Shown here piece by piece: positions 35,911-44,810 of a stretch of DNA of 64,000 nt (positions within the stretch are counted from its first letter, which is position 1; each line of letters opens with the position of its first letter). This DNA is from Paenibacillus sp. 19GGS1-52. Lineage in GTDB: Bacteria > Bacillota > Bacilli > Paenibacillales > Paenibacillaceae. The position numbers and the translations under genes were made by a program. Location of the stretch: the NCBI RefSeq assembly GCF_022369515.1, contig NZ_CP059724.1, positions 2,356,001 through 2,420,000 on the forward strand, given 5' to 3'. The notes under the pieces were generated by a model, which worked only from the letters and a program-made list of their open reading frames with translations, was not told the DNA's origin and searched no databases.

Positions 35911-36627
35911 GTGACGTTATGGCTCGCAATACCCCTCGCCTTGTTGCTCCTAGGTTTTGTGCTGATCTTGTCTTCTTCTATCGATTTTCATTTCCGGTTA
36001 TGCAGACTTGGAAAGGACGATCGGGTGGAGCTAGATGTTAGGACTCTTTTTGGATGGATCAGATTTCATTATGAACTTCCAAAGCTGGTGTATGAAGGAA
36101 TAGAGCGGGGAGTCAAGGTGAAGCTGGAGGAAAGTGGAGTGGCGCCAATTAGGAGCGATAAAGAGGATGATGAAGAAAATATCGATAAGGAAAAATTGAG
36201 CAACTGGCTGGATGATATTAAGAAGTTACTGAAGGCGACCTATGGATTTAAGAAATGGTTCCAGAATACGATTGCTCATGTCAAAATAACAAAGCTCGAT
36301 TGGTCAACAGATTTCTCGCTTGGTGATGCTGCGGGAACAGCCACTGCGGCTGGAGCTTTGTGGGGAATGAAGTGGTGTATCATCGGTTGGATCTCACAGT
36401 GGGTTAAGCTGGAAAGCAGTCCGCGCTTGTTTGTTAAGCCTGTATTCCAGGATGATCTTAGCTTCTCCACTGAGCTAGTATGTACCGGAAGTATATCCGC
36501 AGCTTATGGACTCTATGCCGGAATATTGCTCCTGATCCGTGCTTTAAAAGCGGAAGGTGGACTGAAGCAATGGAAACAGCTGCTAGGCAGCAAACACCAT
36601 AAGTCCTTTGCAGAAACAGAAGGCTGA
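35911..36627 (+). CDS. DUF2953 domain protein (YtfI-like)
   Basis: The 238-residue protein has an N-terminal membrane anchor (residues 3-22, WLAIPLALLLLGFVLIL), a beta-rich soluble region, a basic/acidic linker near 80-110, and the DUF2953 block with KLDWSTDFSLGDAAGTATAAGALWG near 135-158. A further hydrophobic segment lies near 195-215. The function is unknown. In B. subtilis the homologue YtfI sits next to YtfJ, as here. The GTG start at 35911 has GGAGG seven bases upstream. Confidence 0.8.
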   Translation: MTLWLAIPLALLLLGFVLILSSSIDFHFRLCRLGKDDRVELDVRTLFGWIRFHYELPKLVYEGIERGVKVKLEESGVAPIRSDKEDDEENIDKEKLSNWLDDIKKLLKATYGFKKWFQNTIAHVKITKLDWSTDFSLGDAAGTATAAGALWGMKWCIIGWISQWVKLESSPRLFVKPVFQDDLSFSTELVCTGSISAAYGLYAGILLLIRALKAEGGLKQWKQLLGSKHHKSFAETEG

Positions 36628-36721
36628 AACTAAAGCCAATACATACAAAAGTGTGGAGGTGGAGATGATATACGCTGTAGATGATATTTGCTATATAAAG
36701 AAACCAAAGGAGGAGAATAAT

Positions 36722-37219
36722 ATGAGTGACCATCCTATTCAAGGTCTGATGCAGACTGCGATGGAGAATATTAAAGGTATGGTGGATGTGAATACGATTG
36801 TTGGTGATCCAGTGGAGACACCGGACGGCAGTGTCATTCTACCTATCAGTAAAGTTGCGTTTGGATTTGCAGCCGGCGGTAGTGACTTCCGGATTGATGA
36901 TGAAACATCAAGTGTGAACGGAGCAGGGGCAGGAGGCCAAGGTGGAGTCAAGATGCTCCCATTCGGAGGCGGTAGCGGGGGCGGTGTATCCATTCGTCCA
37001 ATTGCTTTTCTTGTCGTGGGCAAAGAGGGCGTACATATCGTACCGCTCGATAACCAAACCCATTTGTTCGAGAAAATTATCGATTCCACACCAGCCTTGC
37101 TCGATAAAATACAAAATATGTTCCAATCCCCAAACGTTGAATCTGAGACTGTAACTCATACTGCCGTTAAAGGTGAAGCTGTACCGTCAAACGTATCGAC
37201 TCACTCGTCTACCCACTAG
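36722..37219 (+). CDS. gerW: Spore germination/sporulation protein GerW (YtfJ)
   Basis: The 165-residue protein has the typical N-terminal HPIQGLMQTAMENIKGMVDVNT, the VILPISKVAFGFAAGGSDF block, a Gly-rich loop (residues about 65-95) and VSIRPIAFLVVGKEGVHIVPLD. It matches the YtfJ/GerW family needed for germination of some Bacillus spores. AAAGGAGGAG lies eight bases before ATG 36722; the frame is open further upstream without a start signal. It follows the DUF2953 gene. Confidence 0.9.
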   Translation: MSDHPIQGLMQTAMENIKGMVDVNTIVGDPVETPDGSVILPISKVAFGFAAGGSDFRIDDETSSVNGAGAGGQGGVKMLPFGGGSGGGVSIRPIAFLVVGKEGVHIVPLDNQTHLFEKIIDSTPALLDKIQNMFQSPNVESETVTHTAVKGEAVPSNVSTHSSTH

Positions 37220-37333
37220 AGACTTATTGCAGCAGATGATGCTATTTTGACAGTGATTGGTGCGATAATAGCTAGCTAGTTGAATATCACAATGGGTGTA
37301 ACTTTCAAGTTTGCATAACTATATTCTGGACCT

Positions 37334-37368
37334 GGGACATGGCCTCTTTAAGGGGAGTGTCCCTTTTT
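37334..37368 (+). terminator. Terminator after gerW
   Basis: GGGACA (37334-37339) pairs with TGTCCC (37358-37363), with an inner CTC/GAG stem, then five T residues. Confidence 0.75.
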
Positions 37369-37391
37369 GCGTAGAGCGGGAGTATAGAAGG

Positions 37392-37420
37392 ACATACCAT
37401 TCCGCCTGAGCGCATACACT
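37392..37420 (+). promoter_or_regulatory. Candidate sigma-E promoter of dacB-spmAB
   Basis: CATACACT at 37413-37420 fits the sigma-E -10 consensus CATACANT exactly. The ACATACC stretch 14 bases upstream gives a partial -35 match. The B. subtilis dacB-spmAB operon is sigma-E dependent. Confidence 0.55.
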
Positions 37421-37484
37421 TGTACAACACAAGGTAAATCTAGAGCGCGTAGCTCAAGAACTGATAAGAAGCCGGAGGATGAAC

Positions 37485-38672
37485 ATGAAGATAACAACCC
37501 GTAAATGGCCATTTACCTTAATATTGTGTACTTTATTGCTCTTTCTGACGCCGCTGACTTCACTCCAAGCAGAGAACAGCTCCATTTCCACGCATGCACG
37601 GGCGGCGGCGCTTATCGATGTCGAATCCGGGCGGATTCTTTATAGCAGTCGAGGGGATGAGCCCATGCTGATAGCCAGCCTAACCAAAATTATGACCGCC
37701 TTGGTCGCTATTGAGAACGGTGATTTAACGTCCAAGGTCAAAGTCGGAAAGAACGCCTTCGCTAAGGAAGGATCTTCGCTTTTCTTAAAGATGGGTGAAG
37801 AGATGACTTTGGAAAATATGCTTTACGGTCTGATGCTGCGCTCGGGGAATGATGCGGCTACGGCTATTGCCGAGCATGTTGGCGGATCGGAAGAGGGATT
37901 TGTCTATATGATGAATGCGAAGGCAGAGGAACTAGGGCTAACTCATACCCATTTTGCCAACCCCCATGGTCTCGATGCTGAAGGGCATTATTCCACTGCT
38001 AATGATTTGGCGGTGCTGACGGCTTATGCTCTTCATAATCCTGTATTTAAGGAGATTGTGAAGACTCCGGAAAAAACAGCAGATAACCCCGAAGAGAAAT
38101 GGGATTATAAATGGAGTAATAAAAATAAAATGCTGCGCTTGTATGAAGGTGCAGACGGAGTGAAGACCGGGTATACGAAAAAAGCGCTACGCTGCTTGGT
38201 CAGTTCGGCTACAAGAAACGGTCAACAACTGGTTGTGGTTACCCTGAACGATGGTGACGACTGGAATGATCATGCTTCACTGCTTAATTTCGGCTTCAAT
38301 CACTATCCACTCAAAAGATTAATCGAACGGGGGGATGCGGTAAGTGGCTATACCCTCGTGACAGGCAAAGATTTCGCTTATCCTTTGGGTCAGGGAGAAC
38401 AGGAACGACTTGTTACGAAGCTTGTACTTAACCAAAAGCAAGCATCGACCTCCAAACAGATCAGAAGCAGCAGCTTTGGACTTGGCGGATTTCTGGTGCT
38501 CCAGCTGGGCGGTCGGGAAATTGGCCGGGTCCCAGTGTATGCACCTAATCGTTTACCGCCGAAGCAATCGGTATATGTTAAGAAGTTCAGTGCAGTTACT
38601 GCGCCTGTTTATCCAGCGGAGAATTGGCTGCAGGCGCTCGGCAGCGCCTTTCGAGCACTTTTTGAAAGATGA
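37485..38672 (+). CDS. dacB: D-alanyl-D-alanine carboxypeptidase, sporulation type (PBP5*)
   Basis: The 395-residue exported S11-family peptidase removes terminal D-Ala from peptidoglycan stem peptides and limits cross-linking of the spore cortex. The signal peptide covers residues 1-30. The active-site motifs are complete: SLTK near residue 65, SGN near 120 and KTG near 226. A C-terminal beta domain and a possible amphipathic anchor (NWLQALGSAFRALFER) end the protein. GGAGG abuts ATG 37479, so ATG 37485, six bases on, is the likely start. spmA follows after 18 bases. Confidence 0.95.
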   Translation: MKITTRKWPFTLILCTLLLFLTPLTSLQAENSSISTHARAAALIDVESGRILYSSRGDEPMLIASLTKIMTALVAIENGDLTSKVKVGKNAFAKEGSSLFLKMGEEMTLENMLYGLMLRSGNDAATAIAEHVGGSEEGFVYMMNAKAEELGLTHTHFANPHGLDAEGHYSTANDLAVLTAYALHNPVFKEIVKTPEKTADNPEEKWDYKWSNKNKMLRLYEGADGVKTGYTKKALRCLVSSATRNGQQLVVVTLNDGDDWNDHASLLNFGFNHYPLKRLIERGDAVSGYTLVTGKDFAYPLGQGEQERLVTKLVLNQKQASTSKQIRSSSFGLGGFLVLQLGGREIGRVPVYAPNRLPPKQSVYVKKFSAVTAPVYPAENWLQALGSAFRALFER

Positions 38673-38690
38673 GTAGAAGGGGGTATATCC

Positions 38691-39356
38691 ATGATTAACG
38701 GGATCTGGCTCGGAATGATCGTCATCGGCTTTCTGTTCGCGGCCGTTAACGGCCGCATGGATGAGTTTACAGCCGCTGTATTTGACGGAGCTAAGAATGG
38801 CGTTACTGTAAGCTTTGGCTTAATCAGTGTACTAGTGTTCTGGCTCGGGATTATGCGGATCGCTGAAGATGCGGGGCTGCTCAAAAAAATCGCCAGGGTA
38901 CTTGGCCCTGTGGTTTCTTTTTTATTTCCTGACGTTCCGAAGGGGCATCCGGCTATTGGCTATATTCTATCCAATATGAGTGCGAATTTGCTTGGTTTGG
39001 GCAATGCGGCAACACCGATGGGGATCAAGGCGATGCAGGAGCTGCAGACGCTTAATCCGGACAAAGAAACCGCTACACCAGCCATGTGTACTTTACTGGC
39101 ACTTAATACGGCGAGCATTACCCTTATCCCGGCAACGTTGATTGCCATTAGACTTAACTATGGCTCGGCTGACCCGGCTGGTATCGTGGGTACGACACTG
39201 GCAGCTACAGCGGTAGCCACGATAGCGGCCATTGCCGCCGATAGAATGTTCCGGCGGATGTCTCTGCTGCGCAGGCCGCCGAAGCCTCCTGTAGTGAGGA
39301 ATGGAGACTCTATTCGTGGGAGCACAAAGCTTCCTAATTCTTCTGTGAAAGGATGA
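38691..39356 (+). CDS. spmA: Spore maturation protein A
   Basis: The 221-residue membrane protein has about five hydrophobic segments and the nucleoside-recognition-type block PAIGYILSNMSANLLGLGNAATPMGIKAMQELQ near 85-117, followed by LALNTASITLIPATLIAIR. This matches SpmA, which helps core dehydration and heat resistance of spores. The C-terminal 30 residues are basic. It lies directly between dacB and spmB as in B. subtilis. Confidence 0.94.
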   Translation: MINGIWLGMIVIGFLFAAVNGRMDEFTAAVFDGAKNGVTVSFGLISVLVFWLGIMRIAEDAGLLKKIARVLGPVVSFLFPDVPKGHPAIGYILSNMSANLLGLGNAATPMGIKAMQELQTLNPDKETATPAMCTLLALNTASITLIPATLIAIRLNYGSADPAGIVGTTLAATAVATIAAIAADRMFRRMSLLRRPPKPPVVRNGDSIRGSTKLPNSSVKG

Positions 39357-39362
39357 TTGCCC

Positions 39363-39896
39363 ATGTTTGAATTGATCAGTCTGCTATCATCATGGGCTAT
39401 ACCGGTCATGATCACGTTTATACCGCTCTACGCATTTACTCGAAAGGTTCCCGTGTATGAATCATTTGTAGAAGGAGCGAAGGAGGGCTTTGGAACTGCA
39501 ATCACCATAATCCCTCCTTTAGTGGGGATGTTGGTAGCCATCAGTGTCTTCCGCGCCTCTGGAGCGCTGGACTTCCTGATGGGCTTCATAGCTCCAGCGT
39601 TGCAAAGTTTAGGAGTGCCCCCAGAAGTGTTGCCACTCGGTCTTCTAAGGCCGCTTACGGGCACTGGGTCGCTCGCCTATACCACTGACCTCATCCGCGT
39701 CCATGGCCCAGACTCACTTATCGGATTAATTGCCTCAACCATCCAGGGCAGCACCGATACTACCCTTTACGTGCTGACCGTATATTTCGGAGCTGTTGGC
39801 GTTCGTAACGGCCGTTATGCGCTCAAGGTCGGCCTCTTCTCTGATATTGTCGGCTTTGTCGCTGCAATCGCTATCTGTCTCATGGTATTTGGTTAG
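39363..39896 (+). CDS. spmB: Spore maturation protein B
   Basis: The 177-residue membrane protein has four or five hydrophobic segments and the blocks VYESFVEGAKEGFGTAITIIPPLVGMLVA and the PLTGTGSLAYTTDLI region. It is the usual SpmB partner of SpmA. The frame begins at TTG 39357, but AAAGGA near 39347 is better placed for ATG 39363. The start is only six bases after the spmA stop. Confidence 0.94.
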   Translation: MFELISLLSSWAIPVMITFIPLYAFTRKVPVYESFVEGAKEGFGTAITIIPPLVGMLVAISVFRASGALDFLMGFIAPALQSLGVPPEVLPLGLLRPLTGTGSLAYTTDLIRVHGPDSLIGLIASTIQGSTDTTLYVLTVYFGAVGVRNGRYALKVGLFSDIVGFVAAIAICLMVFG

Positions 39897-40031
39897 CCAG
39901 CGACCCTTCAAGTCCCAATATTCCTCGCAGTTACCTCGGTCAAAAAAACCAATAAAAAATATGGCAGTCGTCACGCTGTTCACCTCCCTAACATATGCTA
40001 TTGCAGCAATATGGAGGGAGGCAGATATCTA

Positions 40032-40376
40032 ATGAGATACAAAGGCCTAATTCTACATCATTCCCGCTGCCCATCTATCAACGGTAAAGGCTTCGATTTC
40101 TGGATAGGGTCAGAGGGGAACATTTTTGCTGCGCCGCTGCTGACAGATCCTGACTATATTCACCTCTGTCTAGAGGGTGACTTTAGCAAGCAGGAGAGTG
40201 CTCCGTCACTTACGGGAAGGAAGGAACAGCTTTTTGCAGCAGGAAAACTTATTTTTGAGCTGGCTGAACGCTATCAAATCTCACCATTAATCATTGAACA
40301 CCATACTAATTCCTGCCCTGGGATATTTTTTCCGTGGAATGAACTTGTGATTTATCCCTCTGATGGTTATCATTAA
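40032..40376 (+). CDS. Small amidase_2/PGRP-like protein
   Basis: The 114-residue cytoplasmic-looking protein has the skeleton of a zinc peptidoglycan amidase: ILHHS near residue 8 (first His ligand), FDFWIGSEGNIFAAP, IHLCLEGDFS, then EHHTNSCPGIFFPW with second His and Cys near residues 92-99. Amidase_2 domains are normally about 140 residues and exported, so this is a minimal version with no signal peptide. All three zinc ligands seem to be present, but activity is uncertain. ATG 40032 has GGGAGG about 11 bases upstream. It sits between spmB and rluB. Confidence 0.6.
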   Translation: MRYKGLILHHSRCPSINGKGFDFWIGSEGNIFAAPLLTDPDYIHLCLEGDFSKQESAPSLTGRKEQLFAAGKLIFELAERYQISPLIIEHHTNSCPGIFFPWNELVIYPSDGYH

Positions 40377-40396
40377 TCTGAGGTGACTAGTCGAAT

Positions 40397-41155
40397 ATGG
40401 AAAGATTACAGAAAATTTTGGCGCAAGCAGGTGTAGCGTCCAGACGCAAGTGTGAAGAAATGATTTTGGCCGGTAAAGTGGAAGTCAACGGGGAACTCGT
40501 AACTACGCTTGGCACAAAGGTTGACCCCGCACAAGATATTATTAAAGTTTCCGGCAGATTGATCCGGAGCGAGAATAAAATCTATATTATGTTCAACAAG
40601 CCTAAGGGTGTTATTACGAGCGCTTCCGATCCTAAAGGGCGCAAAGTGGTAACGGATTACCTAAAGGGTATTAACGAGCGGGTATATCCCGTTGGCCGTC
40701 TGGATTATGATACAGAAGGATTGCTGCTGCTGACAAATGATGGTGAGTTTGCAAACCTGCTGACTCATCCTAAGCATCATGTACCCAAGACGTATCATGC
40801 CACAGTCAAAGGGGTGCCGCACGGCTCTGCACTGGACAAGCTCAAGACAGGCATCAAGCTGGAAGACGGTATGACTGCTCCGGCCGAAGTGGAATACAAG
40901 GATGTTGGCGAAGGAAACAAAGAATCTGTAATAAGCATTACCATTCACGAGGGACGCAACCGTCAGGTGCGACGGATGTTCGAAGCGATCTCTCACCCCG
41001 TGATTCGCTTGAAGCGGATTTCATTCGGGGATATTTTGCTGCAAAATTTAAAACGTGGTTCGTACCGCCATTTGACTAAGGATGAAATCAACCATCTGCA
41101 GCAAATTGCCCAAGCGGGATTGCTAAAAGAAAGAACACCACGTAAAGACACATAA
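40397..41155 (+). CDS. rluB: 23S rRNA pseudouridine synthase (RluB family)
   Basis: The 252-residue enzyme makes pseudouridine in 23S rRNA. Residues 1-60 are an S4 RNA-binding domain (RLQKILAQAGVASRRKCEEMI), and the catalytic domain has the Asp motif VGRLDYDTEGLLLLTNDG near residue 100 and the end block EGRNRQVRRMFEAI near 190. Length and motifs fit RluB/RsuA-type enzymes; B. subtilis ypuL sits at the same place. GAGGTGA is about ten bases before the ATG. Confidence 0.94.
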   Translation: MERLQKILAQAGVASRRKCEEMILAGKVEVNGELVTTLGTKVDPAQDIIKVSGRLIRSENKIYIMFNKPKGVITSASDPKGRKVVTDYLKGINERVYPVGRLDYDTEGLLLLTNDGEFANLLTHPKHHVPKTYHATVKGVPHGSALDKLKTGIKLEDGMTAPAEVEYKDVGEGNKESVISITIHEGRNRQVRRMFEAISHPVIRLKRISFGDILLQNLKRGSYRHLTKDEINHLQQIAQAGLLKERTPRKDT

Positions 41156-41195
41156 AGTTCACAATTAAAACCCCTAAAGTTGTGACAATATTCGT

Positions 41196-41217
41196 TATAA
41201 TGTTCATAGGATGTTCA
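41196..41217 (+). promoter_or_regulatory. -10 box and direct repeat upstream of resA
   Basis: TATAAT (41196-41201) is followed by two ATGTTCA copies (41200-41206 and 41211-41217) exactly 11 bases apart, one helical turn. A TTGTGAC motif lies at 41180-41186. OmpR-family regulators such as ResD bind direct repeats with this spacing, so this is a candidate ResD or other operator. Confidence 0.4.
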
Positions 41218-41265
41218 CACCTATTAACTTAAGTATGAATTCTGTCACAGAAGGGGGCATCGCGT

Positions 41266-41790
41266 GTGGGGAAAGCAAGAAAGCCGATTCAAATCGTGAT
41301 CCTGTTTCTAATAGTTCTGCTGGGAGGCTATGCAATTGGCTCTTCAGTATTTGGTGGAGACGGAAAACCTAAGGAAGGCAGTAGAGCGCCATCCTTCGAG
41401 CTTCTCGGTCTTGACGGCCAGACCCACACGTTAAACGAATATAAGGGCAAGGCTGTTGTACTGAATTTCTGGGGCTCCTGGTGTGGTCCTTGTGTCAAAG
41501 AAATGCCAGCTCTCCAGGCCCAGTGGGAGAAATGGCGCGACCAAGGAGTTGTAGTTGTAGGAGTAAATGTTGGTGAGGATCAGATGACTGTCGAGAATTT
41601 TGTGAAGATGGTTGGCATTAATTTTCCTGTGGTTATGGACACCGGGCGAGATGCGGTGCGGAGCTACGGTATTTCACCAATGCCAACTACCTTCTTCATC
41701 AATTCAAAGGGAAAAGTGGACAGTATTCACATTGGCCAGCTTGATTTAAGTACACTGGATGCCCAAATTGGGAAGTTGGTGAGCCGATGA
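41266..41790 (+). CDS. resA: Thiol-disulfide oxidoreductase ResA
   Basis: The 174-residue membrane-anchored thioredoxin-like protein reduces apocytochrome c cysteines outside the membrane. An N-terminal anchor (residues 8-25) is followed by RAPSFELLGLDG, the active-site WCGPC near residues 71-75 and the cis-Pro loop SPMPTTFFI near 140. AAGGGGG at 41251-41257 sets the GTG start at 41266. It overlaps resB by four bases. Confidence 0.95.
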   Translation: MGKARKPIQIVILFLIVLLGGYAIGSSVFGGDGKPKEGSRAPSFELLGLDGQTHTLNEYKGKAVVLNFWGSWCGPCVKEMPALQAQWEKWRDQGVVVVGVNVGEDQMTVENFVKMVGINFPVVMDTGRDAVRSYGISPMPTTFFINSKGKVDSIHIGQLDLSTLDAQIGKLVSR

Positions 41791-43472
41791 TGGGGCATAC
41801 GCCTTTTATTACCAACACCAAATGTGAATGCGGTCACCAGAACCCTGTAGGCACTGTTCTTTGCGAAGCCTGCGGCAAGCCGATTGGTGAGGAGTTTGAT
41901 TCCAGCGAGAACCTTGAAATGCGCTATGATGGTGTTGCCCGCCGTTCCCAGCGTGTCAATCCAGGAGTTATTGATCTCATTTGGAACTTCTTCTCCTCGG
42001 TCAAAATAGCGATTTACCTGATTGTACTGACCTTGCTGGGCTCTATGCTGGGTACGGTTTTTCCACAGGAAAGCACTTTTTTGAATATTGATGCCTCGAC
42101 CTATTACAAGGAACAGTATGGAACAGCGGGAAATATTTATTACACACTTGGCTTCTCCCATACTTATGAGTCCTGGTGGTTTGTATCTTTGCTTGTGATG
42201 ATTGGTGCTTCGCTGGTTATTTGCAGCCTGGATCGGGTTCTTCCGCTATATAAGGCATTAACAAGACAGAAGATCCGCAAGCATCGGCAGTTTTTAACCC
42301 GGCAGAAGGTCGTCTTGATAGCAAATGTAGAGGAAGAGCCGGAAGCCTGGGTAACCCGCTTAATTCAGCCATTGAAGAAAAAAGGCTATCGTGTCAAGGT
42401 AGATGGGGGTGCTCTGCTGGCTGAGAAGCACCGCTTCAGCCGCTGGGGACCCTATGTAATACATATCGGTCTTATCATTTTTCTGCTTGCGGTACTTGCG
42501 AGAGGCTTGCCTGGACTTAACATGGATCAGCATTTAGCTTTTCCGCAAGGGGAAATTACCCGGATTCCGGACACGACCTATTATTTAAAGAATGAGAAAT
42601 TTAAGGTTGAGTTCTACACGGAGGAAGAGATGCCCGAAGAGTTCCGTGGCAAAAAAGTTCTTCCGAAGCTTTATCAGACGAGCGCGGTGCTGTATCAATG
42701 TACTGCGGATTGCCTGGACCCGTCTAAGAAACCACAGCTGTCCGAAGTGGCAGCACATGATATTCAGGTAAATTCACCTTTGAAGTACAAAGGTTTGAAA
42801 GCGTATCAGTTTGACTACGACCTAACTCCAGTGCTGCGCTCAGTGCAGCCGGAGCTGATAAATTCTGCAAGCGGAGAGTCTTATGGCAAGTTTAAGCTGG
42901 AGATGAAGAATCCAGAGCGGAGCTTTCAGGTGGGTCCTTATACGCTGACACTTAAGGAGAAATACTTGGACTTTGGTCTAAATGAGGATGGTCAGCCGGT
43001 CTCCAAGTCACCGTATCCAAATGCACCAGCCTTTCTATTCCTGATCAAGGGACCGGATCTTCCGGCGGCTGGCCAGCAATACTTTTATTTTCCCAAACAG
43101 GTGGATAAGGCCCAGTTCCAACAGGCTTCCATTAATGATAAGCTCGGTGGCCAAGACCGCTTTTTGGAACTTGATGTGGGCAACATGAGTGATGTCGACT
43201 TTGCAGAATCAACGGCCTATCTGAATATACGTGTGGACCGTGCTATGCCTTTCGTATGGTTGGGAGCAGGAATCGTTATGCTGGGTCTTGTGCTCGGTTT
43301 TTATTGGCAACATCGACGCATCTGGCTAATTGTAAATAATGGAGAACTAACGCTCGGAGGACATACGAATAAGAACTGGTTCGGCTTCCGCCGCGAGATT
43401 GTTTCTATTTTGGAAAGAGTGGACATGGCAGTCGATGAAAAATCCTTGGACAACGGGGGAGGTCTAGCATGA
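41787..43472 (+). CDS. resB: Cytochrome c biogenesis protein ResB
   Basis: The 561-residue protein has about four membrane segments (near residues 70-90, 130-150, 225-245 and 490-510) and the large extracytoplasmic domain between the last two. Blocks such as SSVKIAIYLIVLTLLGSMLGTVFPQ and RWGPYVIHIGLIIFLLAVL fit the ResB/Ccs1 family, which with ResC forms the system II haem ligation complex. An N-terminal cytoplasmic zinc-ribbon-like stretch (CECGHQN, then CEACGKP) precedes the first membrane segment. ATGA overlaps link it to resA and resC. Confidence 0.94.
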   Translation: MMGHTPFITNTKCECGHQNPVGTVLCEACGKPIGEEFDSSENLEMRYDGVARRSQRVNPGVIDLIWNFFSSVKIAIYLIVLTLLGSMLGTVFPQESTFLNIDASTYYKEQYGTAGNIYYTLGFSHTYESWWFVSLLVMIGASLVICSLDRVLPLYKALTRQKIRKHRQFLTRQKVVLIANVEEEPEAWVTRLIQPLKKKGYRVKVDGGALLAEKHRFSRWGPYVIHIGLIIFLLAVLARGLPGLNMDQHLAFPQGEITRIPDTTYYLKNEKFKVEFYTEEEMPEEFRGKKVLPKLYQTSAVLYQCTADCLDPSKKPQLSEVAAHDIQVNSPLKYKGLKAYQFDYDLTPVLRSVQPELINSASGESYGKFKLEMKNPERSFQVGPYTLTLKEKYLDFGLNEDGQPVSKSPYPNAPAFLFLIKGPDLPAAGQQYFYFPKQVDKAQFQQASINDKLGGQDRFLELDVGNMSDVDFAESTAYLNIRVDRAMPFVWLGAGIVMLGLVLGFYWQHRRIWLIVNNGELTLGGHTNKNWFGFRREIVSILERVDMAVDEKSLDNGGGLA

Positions 43473-44731
43473 GCTTACTCGATTTCAGCAGTAACATCTT
43501 TATTGCCGCTTTTTTCTTATACAGTGGCGCGTTCATGTTATTCACTATCGCCATCATGGGCCGCAAATGGTCCGGACGCGATCCAAAGGCTCATACAGCG
43601 CGCTGGGGTAAAGTTGCGTTCACAGTATCCTCTGTCGGCTTGCTGTGCCATATGGCATACTTTGTAACCCGCTGGAGGGGTTCAGGGCATATTCCCGTTA
43701 GTAACATGTATGAATTCATGACTTTTTTATCGATGATGGTTATGGTAGCTTTTACCGTAATATTCGCCATTTATCGCAAAATTATACTGGGTGTCTTCGC
43801 TGTTCCAATTTCCATTATTGTTATGGCCTATGCTGCTGTATTTCCACAGGAGATTCAGCCGCTGATACCTTCTTTGCAATCCATCTATCTAAACATTCAT
43901 GTTACGCTGGCGGCAACTGGGGAATCCTTTTTCGCGGTTGGATTTGCCGCTGGACTAATGTATCTTTTACGGACTGTGAAATTTGACAGTGTGGAGAAAG
44001 GCGACCGCAAACAGCAACGGTTGGTCGAATTTACACTGTTTTCTATCATTGTTATAATTGGGTTTCTGGGCTCGGTATTTGCTTTTCGTAGCGCTGGATA
44101 TGAAACGATTTTTGTTCGTGAGAACGTTACGATTGACAGCCCTGGGCAGGAAAATAGTACAATAGAGAAAGTCAGTTATAAAATGCCACCTATTGTGGCA
44201 CCTTACCATAGCGAAATTGAGAGCTTCCAGTCGTTTCTTGGCATGAAAGCGCCACTCTTCGAAGCGCCAGCTTGGATGAATGGTGTAAATGCAGGGCGGA
44301 AGTTCAATACTGTTATCTGGTCACTGATTTCCGGGCTGCTTCTTTATGGAGTTATCCGTCTTATTGCTCGCAAACCGCTGGGCAAGGCGATTCATCCGGT
44401 TATGGACGGAATTGATGAGGGAGACCTCGATGAGATTGCGTACAGGGCGATAGCGATAGGTTTCCCTATATTTACACTGGGGGCTTTGATTTTTGCAATG
44501 ATATGGGCTCAAGTGGCTTGGGGTAGATTCTGGGGATGGGACCCAAAAGAAGTGTGGGCACTCATTACTTGGTTATTTTATAGTGCTTATCTTCACTTGC
44601 GGCTGGCACGCGGATGGCAAGGGCGCAAATCCGCATGGCTCGCAGTACTCGGCTTTCTAGTCGTAATGTTTACCCTGGTTGGTGTTAATCTGGTCATCGC
44701 TGGACTTCATTCTTATGCGGGGACAGATTGA
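43469..44731 (+). CDS. resC: Cytochrome c biogenesis protein ResC (CcsA/CcsB)
   Basis: The 420-residue polytopic protein carries the haem-handling tryptophan-rich motif WGRFWGWDPKEVWALITW near residues 350-367 and conserved external histidines in AGLHSY near the C-terminus. About eight membrane segments are visible. It should export and present haem for cytochrome c assembly with ResB. The start overlaps the resB stop (ATGA). The resDE regulators follow after 79 bases. Confidence 0.95.
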   Translation: MSLLDFSSNIFIAAFFLYSGAFMLFTIAIMGRKWSGRDPKAHTARWGKVAFTVSSVGLLCHMAYFVTRWRGSGHIPVSNMYEFMTFLSMMVMVAFTVIFAIYRKIILGVFAVPISIIVMAYAAVFPQEIQPLIPSLQSIYLNIHVTLAATGESFFAVGFAAGLMYLLRTVKFDSVEKGDRKQQRLVEFTLFSIIVIIGFLGSVFAFRSAGYETIFVRENVTIDSPGQENSTIEKVSYKMPPIVAPYHSEIESFQSFLGMKAPLFEAPAWMNGVNAGRKFNTVIWSLISGLLLYGVIRLIARKPLGKAIHPVMDGIDEGDLDEIAYRAIAIGFPIFTLGALIFAMIWAQVAWGRFWGWDPKEVWALITWLFYSAYLHLRLARGWQGRKSAWLAVLGFLVVMFTLVGVNLVIAGLHSYAGTD

Positions 44732-44810
44732 GCATACTATTTTATCTGCTAACGCAGCGCATCGATTTTGGGTAACGTTCTACTGTATTTGATGAAGGGG
44801 TTGTAGCGAA

